A stretch of DNA of 64,000 nt from Alphaproteobacteria bacterium (GCA_017626035.1 JAGAJR010000023.1:1-64000); one strand, 5' to 3'; positions 35,976 to 44,977 are shown, counted from the first letter of the stretch. Program-made: numbers and translations. The notes: generated by a model not told the origin, from the sequence alone.

Positions 35976-36611
35976 TTAATTTTTCATAAAATCAGGAATT
36001 TTACCACATTTCTTTTCTAGTCTTTTAGAAAATTCTTTTTCAAATTTTTCTTTATCTGTATCAGTCCTATCTTTTAAATTCATAAATTCATTTGTAATAA
36101 AATCAATAACACAATCACATTTACTTATACTTTCTTGTGTATTCTGTTTTTTATTTTTACTATTAGCTGCAGATAATTTACAGATATATCGAACATCTTC
36201 CATAGCATCCTGAAAACGAATTAAATCTTCCTCCTCTGAGACAGAACTAAATTCATACTCAAAACGAACTACAGGAACTGTTTTATGAATTTTCTTTTTG
36301 GTTTCATATTTATAAACACCATCTTGAACAGCACATTTATTATCAGGAGTAGAAACATACATCTCATCATAATACTCTATATTGCGTTGTGGAGTTAATA
36401 AAACAACGGCTCCATTACAATATGAAGAATCCCAATCTGAAGTACACGCATTTGCCAAAGCATAACTATCATCAAAAACTTGAAACACCTGAAAACGTCT
36501 CATATCCATACAATTTTTGTTATATTCTCTAGACACCGGTAGAACATTTGTATATGGCATTTGAGTACAGCCAAATAAAATAAGAATTGTAAATAAAATA
36601 TATTTTTTCAT
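35976..36611 (-). CDS. Predicted lipoprotein, unknown
   Basis: A 211-aa protein with lipoprotein signal MKKYILFTILILFGC (Cys15 lipidated). The mature part has seven to eight further cysteines (for example CNGAVVLLTP, CKLSAA, KCDCVID), suggesting disulfides in the periplasm, and a charged helical C terminus. No family is recognised. The start at 36611 follows GAGG. It is immediately upstream of the broken NERD gene, so both form one transcript. Base composition is as AT-rich as the rest of this accessory stretch. Confidence 0.78.
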   Translation of the reverse strand: MKKYILFTILILFGCTQMPYTNVLPVSREYNKNCMDMRRFQVFQVFDDSYALANACTSDWDSSYCNGAVVLLTPQRNIEYYDEMYVSTPDNKCAVQDGVYKYETKKKIHKTVPVVRFEYEFSSVSEEEDLIRFQDAMEDVRYICKLSAANSKNKKQNTQESISKCDCVIDFITNEFMNLKDRTDTDKEKFEKEFSKRLEKKCGKIPDFMKN

Positions 36612-36629
36612 AATAGCCTCGGCATTCAA

Positions 36630-36958
36630 ATTGTTTTTTTACAACTTTAAGCTAGTTATTTACAAAAATCAATCAATAACATTGAACTATCAGTTGTAGA
36701 CACTAATGTTTTTAGTGAGGATAATTTTATGGTCAAATAGAAAAAGGATGGATTAATAATGTCTACAAAAGTTAACAATGAGTCAGAGTAGTTTGAACAA
36801 ACCTATAAGACAAAAAGTACATTATTTTCTCCATCTTTATGACACAAAATTTGACAAATAAATTTCATTTTGTTATATTTGGGACTGTTGAAAAATTATT
36901 TTAGTTAAAAACTGAGGACACGGTCAAAATAAGCCTCGTTAAATATTCCGTTACTTTT
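36630..36958. other. AT-rich intergenic region with one promoter
   Basis: Apart from the promoter at 36851-36879 there is no open frame of note. Some short inverted words occur near 36690-36790, none strong enough to name. Confidence 0.5.
36851..36879 (+). promoter_or_regulatory. Consensus-like sigma70 promoter
   Basis: TTGACA (36851-36856), a 17-base spacer and TATATT (36874-36879) lie 80 bases before the exported-protein gene at 36959. Confidence 0.75.
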
Positions 36959-37564
36959 ATGAAAAAAATATTATTTATACTTTTTTTCTTTACAATGTGC
37001 GGTTCAGTTTCCGCTCAATTTCTGAAGGTTGCCAGAACTGAATTTTTTGATTCAAGGCTTTTTTCCACTTGGTTAAAGGTATATTTATCCAACGGAGAAA
37101 AGTTGATTATCTACAGCGATGGAAATTCTAGAGTTTTAGGAGGTCCAAACATTAAGACCAATTTTGTATATAACAAAAAATACCCCGTCGGCACGATTAT
37201 CTACAAATCAGGATACTCACATTCAGGATACTCATATAATGTTGTTTCCTTGAAAAAAGTAGGCATATATACCATCAAAAAGGCATTTGTACGGACAGTA
37301 AAGGCTGAATTTGAGGCCGATTTGAACGGAGATTTTTCCTACAGAGCTTTTGTTGCCGGAATAATCTACAACCCCAGAGCAAACGGTTCTGTTTCAGGAA
37401 AACTCAAAGGAGGAGAAAGCACTGTTGTAAATGTAATTTTTACTAATCAAAAAAGTATTACGATAAAAGCTGCCGAAGACCCTATCTGGCTGGAAGCACA
37501 AGAAGGACAAAAAGTCGAGCATTATAAACTCGGGCCGGCAGATATTTATAAACTGCTTTTTTGA
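36959..37564 (+). CDS. Exported hypothetical protein
   Basis: A 201-aa protein with a Sec signal peptide (MKKILFILFFFTMCGSVSA, cleavage before Gln20). The mature chain is predicted beta-rich, with repeated hydrophobic strands and Gly/Tyr-rich turns (SGYSHSGYSYNVVS). No domain is recognised. The promoter is strong, but no ribosome site is visible before the ATG. It ends in TGA and faces a convergent small membrane protein gene across a hairpin. Codon use is nearer to the core genes than that of the 34-36.6 kb genes. Confidence 0.75.
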   Translation: MKKILFILFFFTMCGSVSAQFLKVARTEFFDSRLFSTWLKVYLSNGEKLIIYSDGNSRVLGGPNIKTNFVYNKKYPVGTIIYKSGYSHSGYSYNVVSLKKVGIYTIKKAFVRTVKAEFEADLNGDFSYRAFVAGIIYNPRANGSVSGKLKGGESTVVNVIFTNQKSITIKAAEDPIWLEAQEGQKVEHYKLGPADIYKLLF

Positions 37565-37580
37565 TAACATGCATAATTTT

Positions 37581-37612
37581 AATCCCCTGTAACAATCAAG
37601 TTACAAGGGATT
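37581..37612. terminator. Hairpin between convergent genes
   Basis: AATCCCCTGTAAC / GTTACAAGGGATT has one mismatch and a 6-base loop. The T-run is weak on both sides. Confidence 0.55.
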
Positions 37613-37616
37613 TAAA

Positions 37617-37904
37617 TTATGAAACAAAAATTTTCGCAATGATTGTCAGTAACAAGACACTTGAAGCAACGACCGTCCATGCCAGTTTTTCTCTTTTTTG
37701 CTGTTCTGTTTTTTTCAATACAAACATTACAAAAAGCAGCATAATACCGCAATAAAGGCCAAAAATCAGCAAGACATCTTTTGACACCTCCGCTATTGGC
37801 GTTCTTAAATCTTTAACACCTACCAAATGCAAGGCTATCAACAAAGATAACAAACCCATGCTGGCAGGGGATTTTCTGAATAAATTAATGATACTTTTTT
37901 TCAT
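37617..37904 (-). CDS. Small three-helix membrane protein
   Basis: A 95-aa hydrophobic protein with a basic amphipathic start (MKKSIINLFRKSPASMG) and about three membrane segments (near 17-30, 43-62 and 75-93), the second pair separated by a basic loop (KKTEQQKREK). No family is recognised. The ATG at 37904 is chosen over a TTG at 37913. Confidence 0.65.
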   Translation of the reverse strand: MKKSIINLFRKSPASMGLLSLLIALHLVGVKDLRTPIAEVSKDVLLIFGLYCGIMLLFVMFVLKKTEQQKREKLAWTVVASSVLLLTIIAKIFVS

Positions 37905-38104
37905 ACGCAACAATTATTTAATGTTAATAATGCCAACTACATAATTACAAATTTCAATGGCTTTAGACTAAACCCAAAACAAACAGAGTCAAGAAAATTA
38001 TACAGACCGGCATATTGATTTTTAGTGTTGCTAATTTTGTATTTTAGAAAAAATAAAGATTTAAATGTTATTTCTGTTTTGACGAGATAAAAACTGAGCT
38101 TGTT

Positions 38105-38482
38105 ATGAAAAGATTATCGTTTTTGATATTTTTAATTTTGTGTATTGCCAGCAACTGGTCTGGAAATAAGACCGAAACGCCTTTTTTCGGCTATTGGCTG
38201 GAAGAAACCGGTGCTGACCAGAAATTTGTTCAGGGATTAATTTTGTATCCGGACGGAACAGCTTCATCAATCGGTATGGAAACCCTTAAATATGAAAAAT
38301 GGACAGTCCAAAATAACCGTCTTATTTTATCCGGAAAAAGCATCGGAAACAGGCAGACAATAGATTTTTCAGAAGAATGGCTTGTGATTGAAATCAGTCC
38401 TCGGACAATGAAACTAAAAACATCTGACAATTATTGGCGGCATTATCAGCGGACAGAAAAAATGCCTGATTTGAAAAAATAG
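38105..38482 (+). CDS. Lipocalin-like protein (Lipocalin_3 type)
   Basis: A 125-aa exported protein. After an N-terminal signal (hydrophobic to about residue 16, with a possible lipid-attachment Cys13) it has the compact lipocalin-like pattern: GYWLEE, then GTASSIGMETLKYEKW and LILSGKSIGNRQTIDF. This matches the short lipocalin family found mainly in Bacteroidota and gut bacteria. The ligand is unknown. It lies just upstream of the P-loop kinase-like gene (10-base gap), so the two are likely co-transcribed. Confidence 0.83.
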   Translation: MKRLSFLIFLILCIASNWSGNKTETPFFGYWLEETGADQKFVQGLILYPDGTASSIGMETLKYEKWTVQNNRLILSGKSIGNRQTIDFSEEWLVIEISPRTMKLKTSDNYWRHYQRTEKMPDLKK

Positions 38483-38492
38483 GGTTGCTGCC

Positions 38493-39014
38493 ATGAAAAT
38501 ATTGATAATAGGACCTTTAGGAGCCGGCAAATCATCCCTTGCATACGCTATTAACAAAAAATTTAATTTCAAGAGATTAAATTTGGACGAGGTTTGCAGA
38601 AACCCCAAAGACGGCAGTTACTACTCAAAAGAAGAACAATTTTTAAAACTGCAGACTTTTCTTAAGCAGAACGACTCCTGGGTCATGGAAGGCTGCCAAC
38701 GCTATTTATATGAAAAGGTCTTTCCCGATTTAATCATTGATATGCGTATTAACCGATTCATTGCTATATGGCGATTTACAACAAGGTTTATTAAAGCAAA
38801 AAAATTAATCGGCAAACAAATTGATAAAGATCTGCCGGTTCAAGCTTATCATTACCGCCCAATAACTTTGAAAAAAATCCGCGAATGGGATGCCGCAGGA
38901 CAACAAATCTCGGCCGAAATTACCGATTTTCTGAAAACGAACCCGACAAAAACCATAAAATGTCGAGGATATAAAGATTACAACAAAGTATTTGGTGAAA
39001 TACAAAAAAAATAA
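38493..39014 (+). CDS. P-loop nucleotide kinase-like protein (FlaR/AAA-type)
   Basis: A 173-aa protein with Walker A GPLGAGKSS at 7-15, an early Asp in LNLDEV as in adenylate-kinase-like folds, and WVMEGCQR and DLIIDMR strands. The overall layout is that of the 'DNA topology modulation' FlaR-like kinases and other small ATPases of the AAA_17/18 type. The substrate is unknown. No partner gene helps. It is the last gene of the accessory stretch before a ~270-base gap in which nothing is recognised. Confidence 0.8.
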   Translation: MKILIIGPLGAGKSSLAYAINKKFNFKRLNLDEVCRNPKDGSYYSKEEQFLKLQTFLKQNDSWVMEGCQRYLYEKVFPDLIIDMRINRFIAIWRFTTRFIKAKKLIGKQIDKDLPVQAYHYRPITLKKIREWDAAGQQISAEITDFLKTNPTKTIKCRGYKDYNKVFGEIQKK

Positions 39015-39287
39015 TATGTTTTTTATCTCGGGTGCACGAATTTTTCGATAGGTAGTATCCAAAAATTGGCTCTTGCTTAATTGTTTTTCGATATCTATAC
39101 TCTAGGCGAAAACTCTTTGGACTACAAAATTTCAAGTTTATCAGAGCCTTCAGAAGCTCAATGCATTGCCGCACAGTGCTGCTTAGTCCGAAAATGAATT
39201 TCCTGCTTTACGTCTTTTTTGTAAGGTCGGGGAGCTTTAACGAATGTACAGAAGCCTCTCGGCTTTAAAGGTTAAAGGATCATTTCA

Positions 39288-40304
39288 ATGCATTTGATTT
39301 CTGAACTCTCCGACCACCTTGAAATCCCGGAAAACGCAGTTTGTGAGGATAAAATGATTAACAAAAAAGATATGTCCATGTTGGAAAGTATCTTGTATCT
39401 CAGAGCCATTGAGCAATGTTCAGGAAAACGGAAAGCTTCCGAAACCTTGGGAACTTCCGTTGACACAATTAACAAGTATATTGATAACCTGGAAAATTAT
39501 TTCGGACTTAAACTTATTTCGACCAACGGCCGCGGCAGCGATTTGACCGAAACGGCCAAACGGATTGTCGACAAGACATCAAAAATCAAAGAAGTTCTTG
39601 ATGATATATATAACATCAAGCTGAATAATCAGGAAATTAAAGGCGAAGTCAGAGTTTTTATGTCTCTCGGCTATGCCTCATATATGGTGCCGCAGGATTT
39701 GTCCGCCTTATTTGACATTTTTCCGGGGCTTCACATTAACTCCATTACGGCTATGGATACTTCTTTTTTTAACATTAAAGATGTTGACATCGCCATTACA
39801 TATCAAGAAATCGACAATCAAGACACGGTTTTAATCTCTGAGAAAAAAGTGCACTGCGGCTTTTTTGCTTCTTCGCAATATCTTGCCCAAAAAGGATACC
39901 CTGTTGATTTGGACGATATGGTAAAAAACCACCGTCTCATTACCAAACATGACAGTTTGCTGGCACGCGTTCTTGGAGAAGAGCGTTTTAAAAAGGCTAA
40001 TATATGCTTTAAATCCAACAATACTTTAGCCTTAATCAACGCCTTGGAAAACAATACCGGTATCGGCATCATGCCATTGAGTTTTGCCTTACACGGTTTG
40101 GTTTGTCTGGACAACATTATATGCGATTGTCCCATTACCTATCATTTATATGCCAACAGGCTGACCAAAGACATTCCGAGAGTCCGCACTTTAATCAACT
40201 TTTACAAAGACATTATGAAAAAGCTTGAAAATCCGGTTCCCGTCCCGTCGCTCAAAGGAGAACCGCTGCCCATTCTGCGACAAAGCAGCAACAAAGCAAG
40301 CTAA
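39288..40304 (+). CDS. LysR-type transcriptional regulator (divergent)
   Basis: A 338-aa regulator. An N-terminal winged helix-turn-helix (about 28-92) carries the LysR pattern (LESILYLRAIEQCSGKRKAS, then TSVDTINKYIDNLE, LGLKLI-like FGLKLIS and LTETAKRI). A periplasmic-binding-protein-like effector domain (about 110-310) follows. The first ~27 residues are an acidic extension not typical of LysR proteins. The effector and targets are unknown; no divergent metabolic gene, the usual LysR target, is adjacent. AAAGGA lies upstream of the ATG. Confidence 0.85.
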   Translation: MHLISELSDHLEIPENAVCEDKMINKKDMSMLESILYLRAIEQCSGKRKASETLGTSVDTINKYIDNLENYFGLKLISTNGRGSDLTETAKRIVDKTSKIKEVLDDIYNIKLNNQEIKGEVRVFMSLGYASYMVPQDLSALFDIFPGLHINSITAMDTSFFNIKDVDIAITYQEIDNQDTVLISEKKVHCGFFASSQYLAQKGYPVDLDDMVKNHRLITKHDSLLARVLGEERFKKANICFKSNNTLALINALENNTGIGIMPLSFALHGLVCLDNIICDCPITYHLYANRLTKDIPRVRTLINFYKDIMKKLENPVPVPSLKGEPLPILRQSSNKAS

Positions 40305-40324
40305 CCGCTGAAACTGCCGAAATA

Positions 40325-40370
40325 TATCCGCTTTATCTGCCGATATTTAGGGATAAAGCGGATTTTTTTA
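40325..40370 (+). terminator. Rho-independent terminator
   Basis: ATCCGCTTTATC / GATAAAGCGGAT with a 14-base loop is followed by TTTTTTA, after the LysR-type gene. Confidence 0.85.
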
Positions 40371-40428
40371 TACCTGAATAAAATATTCCTTTTATAATGC
40401 TTTTTATATAGATATTAAGGAAATTAAC

Positions 40429-40569
40429 ATGACAGCGAACAAAAAACGCAGCGATATTCGTTTTGAAAAAGAGGCCAAAGCTCTGCAAAAAAATCTGGCA
40501 AAACGCAAAAAACAGCAGGAAGCCCGTGAAAAACTCAAACAAGCTGCAAAAAAAGAAAACAATAAATAA
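40429..40569 (+). CDS. Small basic protein preceding murA
   Basis: A 46-aa protein (MTANKKRSDIRFEKEAKAL…) made of one long Lys/Arg/Gln-rich helix ending KKENNK. AAGGA sits nine bases before the ATG and murA starts 14 bases after its stop, so they form one operon. Short basic proteins directly before murA occur in other Alphaproteobacteria, so this is probably a real conserved gene of unknown role. A TATAAT at 40393 may be the -10 element of the operon. Confidence 0.75.
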   Translation: MTANKKRSDIRFEKEAKALQKNLAKRKKQQEAREKLKQAAKKENNK

Positions 40570-40583
40570 GGACAACTGAAGTT

Positions 40584-41882
40584 ATGGATAAAATCAAAAT
40601 TATCGGCGGGAAAAAACTGGAAGGAAAAATTTTTATCAGCGGAGCCAAAAACGCTGCTTTGCCGCTTATCTGTGCCAGCCTGCTGACGGATGATACCGTT
40701 ACACTGACCAATATGCCGCAACTTTCCGACATTAAGTCAATGAACGCCTTATTGGAAACCATGGGAACAAAAATTGACGAGTTCAACGACTTTATGGATG
40801 GGCATGAAACCAAAACTTATTCTTATCGGACTCAAAAATTTGACAGCTTAGTTGCACCTTATGACTATGTGCGAAAGATGAGAGCCTCTTACTATGTTCT
40901 CGGCCCTGTTCTTGCCAGAAAAGGCCATGTTGAATTATCCCTGCCAGGAGGATGTGCCATCGGTGCCCGCCCGATGGATATTCATTTGACTTCTTTGGAA
41001 CAAATGGGGGCTAAAATTGAAATTAAAAACGGTTATGTTCATGCGGATATAGACGGACGATTAAAAGGAGCTCATATTATTTTTCCGTTGGCATCCGTCG
41101 GTGCCACCTGCAATATCTTAATGGCGGCCACTCTGGCCGAGGGGCAGACCATTATCGAAAATGCCGCAAAAGAACCAGAAATCGGCGATCTGATTACGCT
41201 TTTGAATAAAATGGGAGCCAAAATTGAAGGTATCAACACTTCTATTCTGAAAATTACCGGCGTTAAAAAATTAAACGGAGCCACCCATAAAGTAATTGCC
41301 GATAGAATCGAGGCAGGTTCTTATGCAATTGCCGCAGCCATTACCAAAGGCAAAATAGAATTAGTCAACGCTCAGCCGCAAACACTGCAGGTTCCGTTGA
41401 AAATTTTGAAAAGCATGGGCATTAAAATTGAGGAACGGGAAAATTCCATTATCGTCGACGCTCAAAATGTTAATTTTGAAGGAAAAGACATCATGACGGA
41501 TTATTATCCAGGGTTTCCGACTGATTTGCAAGCTCAGTTTATGGCTTTGATGACGGTTGCCGACGGAGCCTCTCTGGTTACCGAACAAATCTGGGAAAAT
41601 CGTTTTATGCATGTTCCCGAATTATTGCGAATGGGAGCCAATATTAACGTTCACGGCCATGCTTCCGCTATTGTCCGCGGAGTCAAAAGATTATCCGGAG
41701 CTCCGGTTATGGCAACAGATTTACGGGCTTCTTTCGCTCTGGTTCTGGCAGGGCTGGCAGCGGAAGGAGAAACAACCGTCAATCGTGTTTACCACCTTGA
41801 CCGCGGTTATGAAAAGCTGGATGAAAAACTTAAAGCCGTCGGTGCCGAGATCCGCCGCGTTTCCGAAGCAGAAGACGAATAA
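40584..41882 (+). CDS. murA: UDP-N-acetylglucosamine 1-carboxyvinyltransferase
   Basis: The enzyme transfers enolpyruvate from PEP to UDP-GlcNAc, the first committed step of peptidoglycan synthesis and the fosfomycin target. The 432-aa protein keeps Lys22-Asn23 (GAKNAALP) and the PEP-binding Cys124 in PGGCAIGARP, so it should be fosfomycin-sensitive. Later landmarks are DRIEAGSYAIAAA, TDYYPGFPTDLQAQ and DLRASFALVLAGL. It is cytoplasmic. It is the second gene of a small operon and ends at a hairpin. Confidence 0.98.
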   Translation: MDKIKIIGGKKLEGKIFISGAKNAALPLICASLLTDDTVTLTNMPQLSDIKSMNALLETMGTKIDEFNDFMDGHETKTYSYRTQKFDSLVAPYDYVRKMRASYYVLGPVLARKGHVELSLPGGCAIGARPMDIHLTSLEQMGAKIEIKNGYVHADIDGRLKGAHIIFPLASVGATCNILMAATLAEGQTIIENAAKEPEIGDLITLLNKMGAKIEGINTSILKITGVKKLNGATHKVIADRIEAGSYAIAAAITKGKIELVNAQPQTLQVPLKILKSMGIKIEERENSIIVDAQNVNFEGKDIMTDYYPGFPTDLQAQFMALMTVADGASLVTEQIWENRFMHVPELLRMGANINVHGHASAIVRGVKRLSGAPVMATDLRASFALVLAGLAAEGETTVNRVYHLDRGYEKLDEKLKAVGAEIRRVSEAEDE

Positions 41883-41886
41883 CAAC

Positions 41887-41966
41887 AAAATCCCTGACAT
41901 AATCAAATCAGGGATTTTCCGTAAAAAAAACATAATAAAAAAGGAGAGGAAATAAAATTCCTCTCC
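41887..41966. terminator. Two adjacent hairpins after murA
   Basis: AAAATCCCTGA / TCAGGGATTTT (41887-41918) and GGAGAGGA / TCCTCTCC (41943-41966). T-runs on the plus side are weak. The second may act on the minus strand, where TTTTTATTATG follows. The remaining ~190 bases to comF show nothing recognised. Confidence 0.55.
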
Positions 41967-42157
41967 CGCAAACTTTTGATGTTGTATGTAACAAGAGAAA
42001 GATAAATGAAATTATTTTTCTTCGCCACTATAAACACTAAAGCTTGTTTGTTTCACTCATAATGCTATTGGGAAAATTTATTTCAAAATATCATCATCGT
42101 GAACATTAAAGATATATTTCTTACATTCCCTTTTTCAATCAAGATAAGACTAATTAT

Positions 42158-42880
42158 CTATTTGCAGACCCGGGCAGCCGTTAATGTATCGACACTTACC
42201 GCTCCGGCTTTCTTTATAACCGAGGCACATTCTTTTAAGGTGGAACCCGTTGTCATGACATCATCAACCAATACCACTCTTTTTCCCTGAATTTGTTCCG
42301 GATGGCGGATACAAAAAGCCCCTTTGATGTTTTTTATTCGTTCTTTTCCGGAAAACTCCACTTGCGGACGCGTTTTTAAATGTCGAACAACTGAATTATA
42401 ATTAACGGGAATTCCCGTTAATTTTGACAACTCCGCACACAACAATGCCGATTGATTATATTTCCGTTTAATCAGCCGGGTATAATGCAGAGGAACAGGC
42501 ACCAAAACATCTACGCCTTCCGCCCAAATATCTTCCCCCGCGATTTTCATCCATTTTGCCAAAACGGCGGCATTTTCCGTCCTGTCCATAAATTTAAAAG
42601 ACAAGACCAGATTTTTTGAGTTATCATCATACCGCATTGCCGAACGGTTCATCCGAAACGGGCTTCTTTTTTCTTTAATACATTTCCCGCATAAAAGATT
42701 ATCGGAACGTTCTGCTTTTTCGAAAGGAATTCCGCATTTGGAACAATAAGGTTTTGAAATAAAATCTATCCGGTTAAAACATTCCGGACACAAACCGGGT
42801 TCCCCGTTGAGTATTTTTCCGCATTTAATACATCGGGGCGGCAAAACAGCATCTATTATCTTTTGAAAAAATGTTAACAT
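42158..42880 (-). CDS. comF: ComF-family phosphoribosyltransferase-like protein
   Basis: A 240-aa protein with an N-terminal pair of zinc-ribbon knuckles (CIKCGK, CPEC, CSKCG, CGKC, about 17-66) and a C-terminal PRTase fold with the signature VVLVDDVMTTGSTL. PVPLHYTRLIKRKYNQS in the middle is the other conserved ComF block. ComF proteins support DNA uptake or recombination of incoming single strands in competent bacteria. It overlaps the upstream sucD-like gene by 7 bases. Confidence 0.92.
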   Translation of the reverse strand: MLTFFQKIIDAVLPPRCIKCGKILNGEPGLCPECFNRIDFISKPYCSKCGIPFEKAERSDNLLCGKCIKEKRSPFRMNRSAMRYDDNSKNLVLSFKFMDRTENAAVLAKWMKIAGEDIWAEGVDVLVPVPLHYTRLIKRKYNQSALLCAELSKLTGIPVNYNSVVRHLKTRPQVEFSGKERIKNIKGAFCIRHPEQIQGKRVVLVDDVMTTGSTLKECASVIKKAGAVSVDTLTAARVCK

Positions 42881-43761
42881 CCGGCTGAAAAAAGCTTTTG
42901 AAGTTCCGTATGAATGGCATTGATATTATTAACCACAATCATGCCCGCATCCGCCATGGCATCCATTTTATCCTGAGCCGTTACATGGCCTTTGGTAATA
43001 ATATCTCCGGCATAACCCATTTTATGTCCGAAAGGAACTGCGTTTCCTGCAACAAAACCGATAACCGGCTTTTTATTCTTATCGCAAAGGTTTTTGTAAT
43101 ATCCGGCTCCGGCTTCCTCAAATGTTCCTCCCAGCTGCCCAATCATAACAACAGCCTCAGTATCTTTATCTGCCATAAATTGTTCCAGCGTTTCAACAAA
43201 ATCCATACCGATTAGGGTATCATCTCCAAGGCCGACAACCGTTGACTGTCCCAACCCTGCCCTGTTTATTTCAATAACCGCCTCATAGGTCAAAGAGGAA
43301 GAGCGGGAAACTACACCGATACGTCCCGGCCTATGAATGTTTTCAGGGGAAACTCCCAATCTGGCTTCTCCGGGAGTGATAATTCCCGGCGTATTCGGGC
43401 CGATAAGTTTTGTTTTGGAACCCTTAAGCATTGATTTTATTTCCAACATATCCTTAATCGGCACACCGTCGGCAATACAAACCGCCAAATCCAGTTCTCC
43501 TTCGACAGCTTCCTTTACCGCGTCCTTCACAAACCGAGCCGGCACAAACATTACTGACACATTGGCTCCCGTTTCCGCCACCGCCTCTTTTACCGTATCA
43601 AAAACTGGCAAATCCAAATGTGTTGTCCCGCCTTTACCCGGCGTTACGCCTCCGACAATTTGAGTTCCGTAATCCAAAGAGCGTTTGACATGGAATGAAG
43701 CCTGCGTACCGGTAATTCCCTGAACAATAACTTTTGTATCCTTATTAACCAGAATTGACAT
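42874..43761 (-). CDS. SucD-like acyl-CoA ligase alpha subunit lacking the phosphohistidine
   Basis: A 295-aa protein clearly homologous to succinyl-CoA synthetase alpha: N-terminal CoA-binding Rossmann domain (VIVQGITGTQASFH, GGVTPGKGG) and ligase domain (GPNTPGIITPGE, GRIGVVSRS). Two catalytic residues have changed. The phosphorylated histidine of the MGHAGAI motif is Tyr250 (MGYAGDI), and the active-site glutamate of the IGEIGG motif is Gln209 (IGQLGG). It therefore cannot use the normal phosphohistidine mechanism. It may be an inactive or regulatory paralogue, or may act by another mechanism. The SucC-like gene adjoins it end to start. Confidence 0.9.
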   Translation of the reverse strand: MSILVNKDTKVIVQGITGTQASFHVKRSLDYGTQIVGGVTPGKGGTTHLDLPVFDTVKEAVAETGANVSVMFVPARFVKDAVKEAVEGELDLAVCIADGVPIKDMLEIKSMLKGSKTKLIGPNTPGIITPGEARLGVSPENIHRPGRIGVVSRSSSLTYEAVIEINRAGLGQSTVVGLGDDTLIGMDFVETLEQFMADKDTEAVVMIGQLGGTFEEAGAGYYKNLCDKNKKPVIGFVAGNAVPFGHKMGYAGDIITKGHVTAQDKMDAMADAGMIVVNNINAIHTELQKLFSAGC

Positions 43762-44963
43762 CAGTCGCTTTCCTCCATTGCCTGCAAAAGCTTGTCAACA
43801 GACTCTTCCATTTCGTCCGCAATGATAATCGGCAGTTTGGAATTCTCCAAAATATCCTTGGCTTCGTCTTTATTTATTCCTTCAAAACGAACGACCAAAG
43901 GCACGTTCAACCCGACTTCGGAAGCAGCGGAAATAATTCCGTCGGCAATCAGATTACACCGGAGAAAACCGCCGACAATGTTTATCAGAATACCTTCCAC
44001 CCGCGGATTGGTCATAATGATTTTAATTCCCGCAGCAATTTTATCTTTATCGACACCGCCTTTGACATTCAAAAAACACGCCGTATCACTGCCTTTGGCT
44101 CGAATCAAATCCATCGCCGCCAAAGCGATACCGTCTCCATTGACAATACACCCAATAGAACCGTCAAACGAACTATACTGAAATCCGTATTTGGAAGCTT
44201 TGAGTTCCCGTTCTTCCGTTTCATATTCATCTAACAAAAGACTGATGTCTTTATGACGATACAAGGCGTTATCGTCAATTGTCAATTTGGCATCCAAGGC
44301 AATAATGCTTCCGTTCGGCAAAACACCGGCCGGATTAACTTCCAGCATAGCGGCATCATAATCTACAAAAGCCTGATGCAGGCCATTTACAAAAGTTTCC
44401 AAACTCTTGGCACTTTGCGGTTTTAATTTCAAAAATTCCAAAATCTGCTGAATTTGCTCAGGAGACGCTCCGGTCAGCAGGTCTAATTGAATACGCAGAA
44501 TTTTTTCCGGACAGGAAATGGCTAAATTGACAATTTCTTCATCTTTGGCATCTGCAATCAGCAGGGTAATTGCCGGAATCATCCGGTCAATCACCAAACC
44601 GGTATAAAAAATCTTCTTAACTTTTTTGAAGGCTTCCACATAAATCCGTCCGACCGATTTTCCTTTAGGTCCGGTTTGTACCGTTACCAAAGTGGAACCA
44701 AGCATTTTTTCCGCTTCCTGAACAATTTCCCGGCGACTTTTGACTAAACGGATACCGCCTTTTTTTCCGGCTTTTTTCTCAAGAAAATATCCCTGATTGC
44801 GGGCACCGGACTGAATTTGAGATTTCAACATCCACGGACCGCGGAAAGAAATTTCGGCAGCGGCCTTTTTGGCCTCAAGCGGAGTATAAGCGATGCAACC
44901 TTTGGGAATATTAATTCCGTATTGGCTGATTATCTTTTTGGCCTGATACTCGTGAATGTTCAT
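43761..44963 (-). CDS. SucC-like acyl-CoA ligase beta subunit (divergent)
   Basis: A 400-aa ATP-grasp protein with the SucC frame: MNIHEYQAKKI start, LVTVQTGPKG, LEVNPAG, DAKLTIDDNA and VNGDGIALAAMD. Several normally invariant stretches differ: the nucleotide loop HAGGRGKAGG has become QSGARNQGYFLEKKAGKKGG, and NIFGGIMRCD reads NIVGGFLRCN. It shares these oddities with its SucD-like partner, whose start codon overlaps its stop by one base, so the pair must be translated together. A role as ordinary TCA-cycle succinyl-CoA synthetase is doubtful. The sufE gene lies 14 bases upstream. Confidence 0.88.
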   Translation of the reverse strand: MNIHEYQAKKIISQYGINIPKGCIAYTPLEAKKAAAEISFRGPWMLKSQIQSGARNQGYFLEKKAGKKGGIRLVKSRREIVQEAEKMLGSTLVTVQTGPKGKSVGRIYVEAFKKVKKIFYTGLVIDRMIPAITLLIADAKDEEIVNLAISCPEKILRIQLDLLTGASPEQIQQILEFLKLKPQSAKSLETFVNGLHQAFVDYDAAMLEVNPAGVLPNGSIIALDAKLTIDDNALYRHKDISLLLDEYETEERELKASKYGFQYSSFDGSIGCIVNGDGIALAAMDLIRAKGSDTACFLNVKGGVDKDKIAAGIKIIMTNPRVEGILINIVGGFLRCNLIADGIISAASEVGLNVPLVVRFEGINKDEAKDILENSKLPIIIADEMEESVDKLLQAMEESD

Positions 44964-44977
44964 ATATTCAGAAACCC

